This document shows, one piece after another, positions 36,928-49,784 of a stretch of DNA of 64,000 nt (position 1 is its first letter; each line of letters opens with the position of its first letter). This stretch comes from an uncultured Oscillospiraceae bacterium (lineage in GTDB: Bacteria > Bacillota > Clostridia > Oscillospirales > Oscillospiraceae). Under the pieces are notes generated by a model. The model made no database searches. It was not told the origin of the DNA and saw only the letters and a program-made list of their open reading frames with translations. Where the stretch lies: NCBI GenBank assembly GCA_910579725.1, contig CAJTUD010000004.1:29486-93485 (forward strand). The letters are read 5' to 3'. Made by a program: the position numbers and the translations under genes.

Positions 36928-36985
36928 GAGCGGCAATTCATGCGAAAACCGTTCATTCGCAAAAACGTATTTGGGAGGTGTTTCT

Positions 36986-37897
36986 ATGAAAAGAATATTG
37001 CTGGCACTGCTGTTAATCGCTTTTCTGCTGTCTGGTTGTGGCGCGAAGGATAACCATTCTTCCCTGCCCACCGGAACAAATCAACCAAGCGGAAATGCGT
37101 CAAATTCGCTGCAGACGGAGGGACCAAATCAAGCGGAGGAGCAGGAGCAGACGGCGAAACCGGACCAGCCAGAACAACCGGAGGAGCCAAAGCAGGCGGA
37201 GAAAGCAGATGTCTCCGGTATATATACTGATAAACAAGGTACACCTAATGTCTATAACGATCTGACACTTACTCTGCAGGCGGATGGAACCTACGCGGCG
37301 GAAATCGGCATTTACCGCATCGCTGGATTGAAGGGTACAGCAGCCTGGGATGGAGACGTTCTCCGCTTTATCAGCGAGGACCCCCATGTGCTGGCAGACA
37401 TCTCCATTGATGACGGCAAGGCGGAAGTGGCCATTATCGCAGGAGCTGCTGGAATTTTGACCGGCGATGTCTATTCTTTCCCTGACGGCGCGCCGGACGA
37501 ATCGGAGGAGGGATATGCCGCATTCCAGCCGAGCCTTTCCGATGAAATCGCCGTGGAGATTTCCTATACCGAGGAACAGGAGAAGGTGGTGGAGAAGAAG
37601 AAGCAGGAAGCTGACACGCAACCGGAGATGAATGAAACCGCTAAAGAAATGTATCAGCTGTGGGACGATACCCTCAACGCTGTGTGGAAACTGCTGGAAG
37701 CGAACCTGAGCGAATCGGACATGGAGGTTTTGCGGAAAGAGGAAAACGAGTGGATTGTGTCCAAGGAAGCGGAAGTGCAGGCAGCCGGGCAAGAGAATGA
37801 GGGCGGAAGCCTGCAGCCGCTATTGGAAGCAGCAACAGCGGCAGAATTAACAAAAGCAAGGGTGTATGAGCTGGCAAAGTACGCAGAGGGGAAGTGA
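36986..37897 (+). CDS. Lipoprotein with C-terminal LprI-like (DUF1311) domain
   Basis: 303 residues. A signal peptide (MKRILLALLLIAFLLSGC) ends in a lipobox with the lipidated Cys at residue 18. A Gln/Glu/Pro-rich, probably unstructured linker (about 20-75) follows. A beta-rich domain (about 78-170, starting VSGIYTD) resembles lipocalin-like sensor folds. A charged helical region and a C-terminal DUF1311/LprI-type helical domain (about 205-300, with MYQLWDDTLNAVWKLLE and TAAELTKARVYELAKYA) complete it. LprI-type domains inhibit lysozyme in some species. Here the role is unknown. ATG 36986 follows GGGAGG. It is a single gene with a promoter at 36899 and a hairpin at 37965. Confidence 0.8.
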   Translation: MKRILLALLLIAFLLSGCGAKDNHSSLPTGTNQPSGNASNSLQTEGPNQAEEQEQTAKPDQPEQPEEPKQAEKADVSGIYTDKQGTPNVYNDLTLTLQADGTYAAEIGIYRIAGLKGTAAWDGDVLRFISEDPHVLADISIDDGKAEVAIIAGAAGILTGDVYSFPDGAPDESEEGYAAFQPSLSDEIAVEISYTEEQEKVVEKKKQEADTQPEMNETAKEMYQLWDDTLNAVWKLLEANLSESDMEVLRKEENEWIVSKEAEVQAAGQENEGGSLQPLLEAATAAELTKARVYELAKYAEGK

Positions 37898-37964
37898 GCA
37901 GCACATGGCGGAGTGTCAGAAACAGGAAATCAGTTAGAAGGATTCCGGTTTATCGGGGGGGGAG

Positions 37965-37996
37965 GGGGATTTCGCCTTTTGATGAAATCCCCTTTG
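37965..37996 (+). terminator. Terminator after the lipoprotein gene
   Basis: GGGGATTTC (37965-37973) and GAAATCCCC (37984-37992), followed by TTT. Short T-run, so moderate strength. Confidence 0.6.
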
Positions 37997-38085
37997 ACGC
38001 GTTCTCGGGACCGCCGCGGTTCCAAGCTTTCCGCACAGCGGTGCTGCCGCGCGGTTCGCCGGGGAGGAGCAGAAAAAGAAACAAA

Positions 38086-38113
38086 GCGGACGGCTCACAC
38101 ACGGGCCGTCCGC
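38086..38113 (-). terminator. Terminator of the methyltransferase transcript
   Basis: GCGGACGGC and GCCGTCCGC pair across a 10-base loop. On the minus strand TTTGTTTCTTTTT follows. It lies 7 bases after the stop codon. Confidence 0.75.
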
Positions 38114-38119
38114 CTTGTC

Positions 38120-38851
38120 TTATCCCTTTTTTGCGGAAACCAGCAGCATCATGGGCCGGCGCAGCTCATCCCGCATTCCGGGAAGCGCCAGCATGTCCTC
38201 CGGCGGCTGGGGTTCCACCACCCGTTGAAGGTCAAACCCGTTTTGCAGCAGGGTATCCAGATAGGTGGTCAGCGTGCGGTGATACTTGGTGACATGCTCT
38301 CCCAGGAAGAGGGCGTCCCGCGTTCCCTCCAGATAGTAATTGTCCACCGGGAAGTGGAGAATTTCCCCATTCGCGCCGTAGTACCAATCCTGGCTGCCAT
38401 AAGCGGTGAACACCGGGTGCTCCACGGAGAAGACCAACACGCCCGAGGGGCTCAGCCAGCCGGAAATGCGCTCCGCCAGCAGGCCGAAATCCCGCACATA
38501 GTGGAAAGCCAGAGAGCTGAGCACAACGTCAAAGGATTCTGCCGGAAACTCCAGTTCCTCCATGGCAGCCCGGCGGTACTCCACGGCAGGACCGCTGTTC
38601 CGGCGTTCTGCCTGCTCCAGCATTTTTTCGGAGAGGTCCGTTCCCACCACCAGGGAAGCCCCGTGGTCCGAGGCGTATTTACAGTGCCACCCGTAGCCGC
38701 ATCCCAGATCCAGAACCCGGCGGCCGGAAAAGTCCGGCAGAAGCTTTTGCAGCTCCGGCCACTCGCCCGCCCCGGCCAATCCCTCCTGGGAGCGGTGCAT
38801 CTCGCCGTATTTACGGAAAAAGACTTCGTCGTCGTACTTGTTTTCTTTCAT
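38120..38851 (-). CDS. Class I SAM-dependent methyltransferase
   Basis: 243 residues, Methyltransf_11-type fold. The AdoMet loop RRVLDLGCGYGWHCKYA is near residues 43-60, with the acidic end of strand 2 in VVGTDLSEKMLEQA. SFDVVLSSLAFHYV marks motif IV, and SGVLVFSVEHPVF follows. The substrate is not identifiable. Many homologues are small-molecule or tRNA-unrelated methylases of unknown target. I chose ATG 38851 because GGAGAGGAG lies 9 bases upstream. The longer frame (to 38998) overlaps the preceding gene and is low-complexity. The gene is 46 bases after the membrane protein gene, probably co-transcribed. Confidence 0.87.
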   Translation of the reverse strand: MKENKYDDEVFFRKYGEMHRSQEGLAGAGEWPELQKLLPDFSGRRVLDLGCGYGWHCKYASDHGASLVVGTDLSEKMLEQAERRNSGPAVEYRRAAMEELEFPAESFDVVLSSLAFHYVRDFGLLAERISGWLSPSGVLVFSVEHPVFTAYGSQDWYYGANGEILHFPVDNYYLEGTRDALFLGEHVTKYHRTLTTYLDTLLQNGFDLQRVVEPQPPEDMLALPGMRDELRRPMMLLVSAKKG

Positions 38852-38897
38852 GTCATGGTTCTCCTCTCCGCCGCCGGGAAAGCGCGCGGCGCTCCGC

Positions 38898-39977
38898 TTA
38901 CTGCGGCGCGGTCTGCCCCAGCTCCGGCATCTTGTCCTCCCACCTTCTGCGGAAGGCGGCGCGGTCGGATTTATAGAGCTTCTCCAGTTCGTCGTCATAT
39001 CCCAGCACCACGCCGGGGAGGGAGGTCTGTATGGCTGAGAGCAGGGACTGAACCTGCTGCTCCTTCATGCCCAGTGTATAGGTTTTGCCGTCCATCGTGC
39101 GCAGTATGGCGGAATAGGTCTTCCCGGTGGGGATGCCGTTGGTACGGTGCTGGGTGGTGCTCTGGTATGCCCAGGCCAGATCCCAGGGGCGCAGCAGAAC
39201 GCTCTCCGCGCCATTCTGGAAGAACACATAGTTCCGGTCCATTTTCACGCCGCTGACCTCCTGGGCGCTGTCATAGAACCGCTCGGCCTTCTCCGCCTCC
39301 ATTTCCAGAGGACCGGATTCCTCCAGCTTGGAGCGGACCTGCTTCTGGAAGCCGCCGCAGAAGGCCTTGATTATGGGCACGATTCCCAGCCCCAGAAGAA
39401 GGAACGCAGCCGCCAGGAAGGCGATGCTGCCCCAGATGGGGAGGTTGTTGATGTAATCCACCTCCAGGTAGTAGGGCAGGAGAAGCTCCGCCCACTCCTC
39501 GTCTCCCTCAGCGATCTCCATATAGTATCCCAGATCGTCCTCGTCCATGGCCCGGATGCGGCCCCGGACATGAAGAATGGGCACGTCCTCCTCGGAGGCG
39601 TCACCGTACATGTAATCCTCACAGATGGACATCATTTCTTCCGCCTCCTCCAGCCTGCCGGAGCGGACGTAGAGTCCCATGTAGTAAACATCGTCAAAAT
39701 CTGTCAGATACTGCATAGCCGTCGTGCGGGGCTGCTGGCCGCTTTTATAGCGCTGAATTTCCAGATAGGGGGTATAAAGGAAATAAATATCGTCCTCCAC
39801 AAAGGCTCCATCCATGGTTTCCGGCGTCAGCTCCGCCAGAGTTTTGGGTGAGAGCATGCCGGCCACGCCGTAGCATTTGGTAAAAAACAACAGCGCCGCC
39901 GCCAGGGCGACAAAAAGAATCAGACCGGGAATGGATTTTTTCACACTGGCCATTTTCAGCCGTTTCAGCCACTCCAT
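38898..39977 (-). CDS. Unknown two-helix membrane protein
   Basis: 359 residues, no family recognised. A basic N-terminus is followed by a transmembrane helix at about residues 17-33 (IPGLILFVALAAALLFF). An acidic extracytoplasmic domain comes next (about 35-175, with many Glu/Asp/Tyr). A second helix lies at about 180-205 (WGSIAFLAAAFLLLGLGIVPII). A cytoplasmic C-terminal domain (about 210-359) contains YVFFQNGAESVLLRPWDLAWAY and AILRTMDGKTYTLGM, reminiscent of a PH-like fold. ATG 39977 follows AGGAGG. It is first of a two-gene minus-strand unit with the methyltransferase. Confidence 0.7.
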   Translation of the reverse strand: MEWLKRLKMASVKKSIPGLILFVALAAALLFFTKCYGVAGMLSPKTLAELTPETMDGAFVEDDIYFLYTPYLEIQRYKSGQQPRTTAMQYLTDFDDVYYMGLYVRSGRLEEAEEMMSICEDYMYGDASEEDVPILHVRGRIRAMDEDDLGYYMEIAEGDEEWAELLLPYYLEVDYINNLPIWGSIAFLAAAFLLLGLGIVPIIKAFCGGFQKQVRSKLEESGPLEMEAEKAERFYDSAQEVSGVKMDRNYVFFQNGAESVLLRPWDLAWAYQSTTQHRTNGIPTGKTYSAILRTMDGKTYTLGMKEQQVQSLLSAIQTSLPGVVLGYDDELEKLYKSDRAAFRRRWEDKMPELGQTAPQ

Positions 39978-40100
39978 AAATGTTTCCTCCTGAACACAAA
40001 TATTTTTGTCTGCCGCCTTCAAATCATATCCTTTTTCAGCGGCGGTGTCAAGAGGTACGGCCCCGCGCTCGGAATGTTTCCGCCATTGAAAAGATAATCA

Positions 40101-40129
40101 TTGACAGAACGCCGGAAAGCTCGTATGAT
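40101..40129 (+). promoter_or_regulatory. Promoter of the galactoside operon
   Basis: Perfect TTGACA (40101-40106), 17-base spacer, TATGAT (40124-40129). An inverted repeat CGGTCCCA ... TGGGACCG (40141-40169) lies just after the likely start site and could be an operator or leader hairpin. Confidence 0.7.
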
Positions 40130-40225
40130 CGTGGTGACAGCGGTCCCAACCAGGCGCCGGATGGGACCGGCAGCTTCTGAAGGGCGGATCATGCCGCCCA
40201 ATCGCAAATCGGAGGAATATCTGAA

Positions 40226-45420
<5,195 letters not shown>

Positions 45421-45463
45421 GGGTTTTGCAGGCCCGCCAACTAAATGAAAGGATGACCGAAAC

Positions 45464-46105
45464 ATGACAAACGCAGAACGCAGGGATTTGCAGCTGCCTT
45501 ATATTTCCGATGCGGGAATTATGGAGGAGCAAAAACGGGCCAGAAGGCTGACCCAGGAGTTAAATACGGCAGATCGGGCCGATTTTGAAAAGCTGGCCAA
45601 TATTGTAAAGAAATTGTTGGGAAAATCAGATGGAGCCTTTATCAATCCCCCGTTTTACTGCGATTATGGGACGCATATTGAGGTGGGCAAAAGCTTTTTT
45701 GCCAATTATAACTGTACAATTCTGGATGTGGCCAAAGTCATCATCGGTGATAACTGCCAGATGGCTCCTAATGTAGCAATCTATACGGCGGGGCACCCGG
45801 TGCATCCGGAAATCCGCAACACTGCTTATGAGTACGGTATTGAAGTTACAATTGGAGACAATGTATGGCTTGGGGGGAATACCGTCGTTTGTCCGGGCGT
45901 GCATATCGGCAGCAACACAGTGATAGGGTCCGGAAGTGTAGTAACAAAAGATATTCCCGACTGGGTAGTTGCCGCCGGAAATCCATGCCGCGTTCTTCGA
46001 AGGATTACCGAGGAAGACCGGAAATTCTATTTCCGGGACCGGCCCTTTGATAGTGAGGGATGGTCCGGCGTGCAGAGGATTCTGTCGGAAAAGCACTCCA
46101 TTTGA
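45464..46105 (+). CDS. LacA/Maa-type sugar O-acetyltransferase
   Basis: 213 residues of the hexapeptide-repeat acetyltransferase family (galactoside/maltose O-acetyltransferase). An N-terminal helical Mac domain (about 5-60) is followed by the left-handed beta-helix, with INPPFYCDYGTHIEVG, NYNCTILDVAKVIIGDN, the catalytic His in YTAGHPVHPEIR and GSGSVVTKDIPDWVVAAGNP. It transfers acetyl from acetyl-CoA to the C6 hydroxyl of sugars, possibly to detoxify non-metabolised galactosides. Its place after lacZ mirrors the E. coli lac order. Ribosome binding site AAAGGA is weaker than its neighbours. The transcript ends at 46138-46176. Confidence 0.88.
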   Translation: MTNAERRDLQLPYISDAGIMEEQKRARRLTQELNTADRADFEKLANIVKKLLGKSDGAFINPPFYCDYGTHIEVGKSFFANYNCTILDVAKVIIGDNCQMAPNVAIYTAGHPVHPEIRNTAYEYGIEVTIGDNVWLGGNTVVCPGVHIGSNTVIGSGSVVTKDIPDWVVAAGNPCRVLRRITEEDRKFYFRDRPFDSEGWSGVQRILSEKHSI

Positions 46106-46137
46106 GACGCATAAAAATTAGTCCGGCAGAAAGCGCC

Positions 46138-46176
46138 AGGAAGCCCGGAGGAACCACAGGTTCCTCCGGGCTTCCT
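46138..46176. terminator. Strong hairpin between convergent operons
   Basis: AGGAAGCCCGGAGGAACC, loop ACA, exact complement. It separates the galactoside operon and the minus-strand corrinoid operon. No long T-run on either side. Confidence 0.7.
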
Positions 46177-46203
46177 GTCTGCTTGCAGCGTGATCCTTCC
46201 GCA

Positions 46204-47685
46204 TTACGCAACCATCCCCGCCGGGAACAGCAAAACGGCGAAAATGCCGGCAAAGAGAATGGACAGGATCATCCGTTCCAGCCAGATCACACACAGGTGC
46301 CAGAATTTTATGGGAATGTCCGTAGCCATCAGGCAGGGGACAAAGCTGGCCAGAAAGATGATGGAGCTTACCGGCAGCACCGCCAGCATGAACCGCAGCC
46401 GCATGCTCCACTCTCCCACCGTCACCAACAGCGCCGGTACGGTGACTTCCACAAAGGAGATCATGGCCCCTGTGGAGGCTACTTCCAGCTCCGCGCCGGA
46501 AAAGCCGAAGATCATGAAAAAAGGACGGAACAGATAACCCAGCCACGTCACCACCGGCGTGAAGGTATACAGCACCACGCCGAAGGAGGCGAAAAAGGCG
46601 GTTCCCGAGGCCACCGTCCCCAGAACGCCAATGGTTTCCTTCATGATATAGCCGATCCGCCGGGGCAGGCTCTGCTGATTCTGGGCCTGATCCAGCGCTT
46701 CCATCAGGGCGGCCCGGAACAGCTGCCGCTTCACCGGCTGCTCCGGATTTGGCTCCACACCGGGGCAGAACGCATCTGGAATCCTGCTCAGCGGAAAAAT
46801 CCGCACGCCTACCAATGTCACCAGCAGCGTCACCAGGAAGGCCAGCCAGAAATACTGGTTCCAGTAGCTCCGGCCCCACAACTCCTGGTTATTGAGCCCC
46901 GTATTGGTGGCCAGAGCCAGCAGAAAGCCCACCGACACCGTGGACAGGCTGGAGCCGATGACCACCGCCTCCCGCTCCGTCATGCGGCCGGTTTTATACT
47001 GGTCGTTGACGGCAATGTGTCCCACGGAGAAGTTGCCCAGAAAGGCGGACACGCTAATCACCGCCGACCGCCCAGGAAGCTTGAATACCGGCCGCATCAC
47101 TGCCCGTACCAGTACGCCCACATACTCCACCAGACCGTAGTCCACCAGCAGCGGCAGAAACAGAGAGGCCGCCGGAATGCTGATGCAGATCGTCACCAGT
47201 ATGTTGGACATGATGAATGTGGAAATGCTCTTTTCGCCCAGGGAGGACACCGGATCAAAGAACCAGGCCATGAAAGGGAAATGAACGGCAAAATAGATAT
47301 CCACAATGGCGCATGTCAGCAGCAGAAAACCGACGATCTTGAACACGGCGAAGGCTGCCGCCACCTTTGTGGTTCCCCAGAACTTTTTGGGACGAAGGAA
47401 AAACAGATCCACAATGCTGTACACGCCAATGCCCCACACCACAAAGGGCATGGCCGGAAAATTCCCGGTATAAAGCGCGGCCTTCACCAGATTGGTCAGA
47501 TGGGAGACAATTACGTTGGATTGAGCCGCTACCGCGCCCCAATGCCAGGAGCCAATGTTGATCTGGTAGGCCGGAAAGGGGATGTTCACGAAAAACACAA
47601 CAATTCCAAGCGCGGAAAAAAACAGAAACCGGAACAGCGTGCGAGGCTTCAGATAATTTTCCAGGGAGCGCGTATCTTGTTCCAT
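46204..47685 (-). CDS. YjiH-family membrane protein (nucleoside-recognition/Gate domain)
   Basis: 493 residues with about ten transmembrane helices. RFLFFSALGIVVFFVNIPF is the first, and SAFLGNFSVGHIAVNDQYKTGRMTEREAVVIGSSLSTVSVG is the central Gate-domain region typical of YjiH and SpmA/B relatives. VASTGAMISFVEVTVPALLV follows. These proteins are presumed transporters with unknown substrates. ATG 47685 follows GGAGGG. It lies 65 bases after the DUF2284 gene on the same strand and may be the last gene of the corrinoid operon, so it could export or import the substrate or a product (inference). Confidence 0.82.
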   Translation of the reverse strand: MEQDTRSLENYLKPRTLFRFLFFSALGIVVFFVNIPFPAYQINIGSWHWGAVAAQSNVIVSHLTNLVKAALYTGNFPAMPFVVWGIGVYSIVDLFFLRPKKFWGTTKVAAAFAVFKIVGFLLLTCAIVDIYFAVHFPFMAWFFDPVSSLGEKSISTFIMSNILVTICISIPAASLFLPLLVDYGLVEYVGVLVRAVMRPVFKLPGRSAVISVSAFLGNFSVGHIAVNDQYKTGRMTEREAVVIGSSLSTVSVGFLLALATNTGLNNQELWGRSYWNQYFWLAFLVTLLVTLVGVRIFPLSRIPDAFCPGVEPNPEQPVKRQLFRAALMEALDQAQNQQSLPRRIGYIMKETIGVLGTVASGTAFFASFGVVLYTFTPVVTWLGYLFRPFFMIFGFSGAELEVASTGAMISFVEVTVPALLVTVGEWSMRLRFMLAVLPVSSIIFLASFVPCLMATDIPIKFWHLCVIWLERMILSILFAGIFAVLLFPAGMVA

Positions 47686-47750
47686 AGAAACCCTCCATTA
47701 CACAAGTGAGCGTCAGGGACGCGGCCCTGGGCAACACACAATTTTTGCCG

Positions 47751-48290
47751 TCACGCCGTTTTTGTGGGAAACAGGTAACAGGCGGTATATGCCAGGGTGT
47801 TGCTGCCGTGGTAGTAGGGTACCCCGGCAGCCCCGCAGGCATCGTTGACCAGCAGTCCGTAGCCCTCCATGGACGGACAGGCCCGCTCCGGGAACCGGCA
47901 GGGCTCCGGATAGGCGCAGCCGGCGCACAGGCGGCATCCGCCGCTGCCCAGACACAGCACCCCCGGCTCCTTCTCCCTCAGCAGATCCGCCAGGGCGTGG
48001 AAATGGGCCAAATGCAGCTTCTCCGTTTCGGCCATGGCCTCGAAGTCAAAGGAGTCCTCCAGCTGCCCCACTGTCTGCACCAGCAGCCCCGCCTGCGTTC
48101 CGGCAATCCGCTTCCGGCACTCCTCCAGCGTTCCGCAGTGGGGCGGACAGGTCCAGTTACGGCCATAGATCCGGCACTTGTCCGCGGCGCACATGTCCCG
48201 GACCTCCTCCCGCACAGACAGTGCCGCCGGGTCCAAAGGCGCGGCGCAGGTGAATCCCAGCTGTAAGGCCAGCGCAACGAAATCCTCCAC
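47751..48290 (-). CDS. DUF2284 cysteine-rich metal-binding protein
   Basis: 179 residues with about a dozen Cys. CAADKCRIYGRNWTCPPHCG near residue 40 and GGCRLCAGCAYPEPCRFPERACPS near 130 form the paired Cys clusters of DUF2284, which probably bind iron-sulphur clusters or a metal. Members often sit beside corrinoid methyltransferase and RACo genes, so a role in corrinoid activation or reduction is plausible but unproven. I chose GTG 48290, which overlaps the stop codon of the RACo gene (TAGTG) and has GGAGGAAG upstream. The long frame to 48734 is antisense or out-of-frame reading of that gene. Confidence 0.82.
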   Translation of the reverse strand: MEDFVALALQLGFTCAAPLDPAALSVREEVRDMCAADKCRIYGRNWTCPPHCGTLEECRKRIAGTQAGLLVQTVGQLEDSFDFEAMAETEKLHLAHFHALADLLREKEPGVLCLGSGGCRLCAGCAYPEPCRFPERACPSMEGYGLLVNDACGAAGVPYYHGSNTLAYTACYLFPTKTA

Positions 48291-49783
48291 TACTCTTCCT
48301 CCTCTCCAAAGGTCAGGCAGTCCACATAGCAGTCCTGAAAGGCCGGCAGACTGGCCAACTCCAGAAATTCCGTTTCCTCCGCCAGGGTGATGCTCCGGCG
48401 GTAGCAGGCGTCCTGAAGAGCGCATTGCTTCGCCCCTTCGCCTGCGGCGTTGCCGGCGGCGCGGATTCGCTCCAGCAGCTCCGGCGGCAGCATTCCGATG
48501 CCGCAGGCGCTTTCCGGGGAGAGATAGCTGCCGAAAGCTCCCGCCAGCAGCACCTCCCGCACCTCCTGCCGCTTTCGCCCCATGGTATCCAGCAGCAGCT
48601 CGATTCCTGCCCGGATGGCGGCTTTGGCCAGCTGTACCTCCCGGATATCCTTTTGGGTCAGATAAACGCCGTCCCGCAGCAGAAAGGCCGGTTGATGATC
48701 CACCGTCAGCCAAGGGCCGGGCACCTCCGGACACATGCGCCCGCTTTCATCCAGAAAGCCGCCCTGAAGCAGCGCGTACACCGCGTCCAGCAGTCCGGAG
48801 CCACAGATTCCGAATGCCTCGCCGCCGCCGATAACATGGCAGGACAGTCCGCCCTCCGAAAGAGCGGCGTGATCGATGGCGCCGGGAGCACCCCGCATGC
48901 CAAACCGGATTCGCGCCCCCTCAAAAGCCGGGCCCGCCGCCGTGGAGCAGGCAATCCGGCGCATCCGGTTCCCCAGGACCATCTCGCCGTTGGTGCCGAT
49001 GTCAATAAGCAGCGTCAGCTCCTCCCGCCGGTCAAAGGCGGCGGATACCATGCACCCCACCGTATCCGCGCCGACAAACCCCGCGATATTGGGAAGAACC
49101 CGGATCAGGGCATTGGGAGAGGCGGAAAGCCACTCCGCGCCGGAAAACTCCATGGCCTCCCGAACGGATGGCATATAGGGAGGCTTTACCAGCGGTGCGG
49201 TGTCCAGTCCCAGCAGCAGGTGGTGCATAGCGGTGTTTCCCACCAGCGTTACCTGCTCCACCTTCTCCGGACGGATGTCTGCCATCCGGGCTGCCTCCCG
49301 GGTCAGCTGGTCCAGGCAGGTGCGGATCGCCTCCCCTACCCGTCCGTCCCGGTGCTCCAGCTCGTATTGAATGCGGGCGATGACGTCCGCTCCATAGGCG
49401 CTCTGAGGATTGACCGCGCTGGCGCAGGAGAGCTGCCGTCCGGTTTGTCCGTCGGAAAGAAAGGCCGCCACCGTAGTGGTCCCTACATCAATGGCCAACA
49501 CGTATTTGTGCCGCCCGTCGGCGGCGGCCGCCGCGTCTCCCGTCAGAATCTGCACCCGGGCCTGCTCCGGCAGCTCCACGGAAACGTCCTGCTGAAGAAT
49601 GTGGCGGCAGGCCAGCTCCTCTCTGCCATCAATCCGTACCCGGCATTTCCCGCAGGTTCCCTTGCCTCCGCAGGGAGCGTCCAGCAGGACGCTATGCTGC
49701 CGCAGGGCATCCAGCAGGCTCCGCCCCTCCGGGGCGGCGAACCGCTCTCCGGAAGGGCGCAGAGTGACGATAACCTGTTTCAT
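48290..49783 (-). CDS. RACo-type corrinoid-activating ASKHA ATPase with 2Fe-2S domain
   Basis: 497 residues. It drives ATP-dependent reduction of inactive Co(II) corrinoid back to Co(I). An N-terminal plant-ferredoxin-like 2Fe-2S domain has Cys38, Cys44, Cys47 and Cys59 (C-x5-C-x2-C-x11-C, as in RACo). A linker and an ASKHA ATPase core follow, with VLAIDVGTTTVAAFL near residue 93, GNTAMHHLLLG, LIDIGTNGEMVLG and GICGSGLLDAV. LLAGAFGSYLSPESA is near the C-terminus. ATG 49783 is adjacent to the stop of the flavoprotein gene, indicating coupling. Together with the corrinoid protein at 52823 it marks the cluster as an active corrinoid methyl-transfer system. Confidence 0.92.
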   Translation of the reverse strand: MKQVIVTLRPSGERFAAPEGRSLLDALRQHSVLLDAPCGGKGTCGKCRVRIDGREELACRHILQQDVSVELPEQARVQILTGDAAAAADGRHKYVLAIDVGTTTVAAFLSDGQTGRQLSCASAVNPQSAYGADVIARIQYELEHRDGRVGEAIRTCLDQLTREAARMADIRPEKVEQVTLVGNTAMHHLLLGLDTAPLVKPPYMPSVREAMEFSGAEWLSASPNALIRVLPNIAGFVGADTVGCMVSAAFDRREELTLLIDIGTNGEMVLGNRMRRIACSTAAGPAFEGARIRFGMRGAPGAIDHAALSEGGLSCHVIGGGEAFGICGSGLLDAVYALLQGGFLDESGRMCPEVPGPWLTVDHQPAFLLRDGVYLTQKDIREVQLAKAAIRAGIELLLDTMGRKRQEVREVLLAGAFGSYLSPESACGIGMLPPELLERIRAAGNAAGEGAKQCALQDACYRRSITLAEETEFLELASLPAFQDCYVDCLTFGEEEE

Positions 49784-49784
49784 G

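Noticed and set aside
36609..36929. Plus-strand ORF between cutC and the lipoprotein
   Set aside because: GC-driven open frame with no ribosome binding site. It runs over the lipoprotein promoter.
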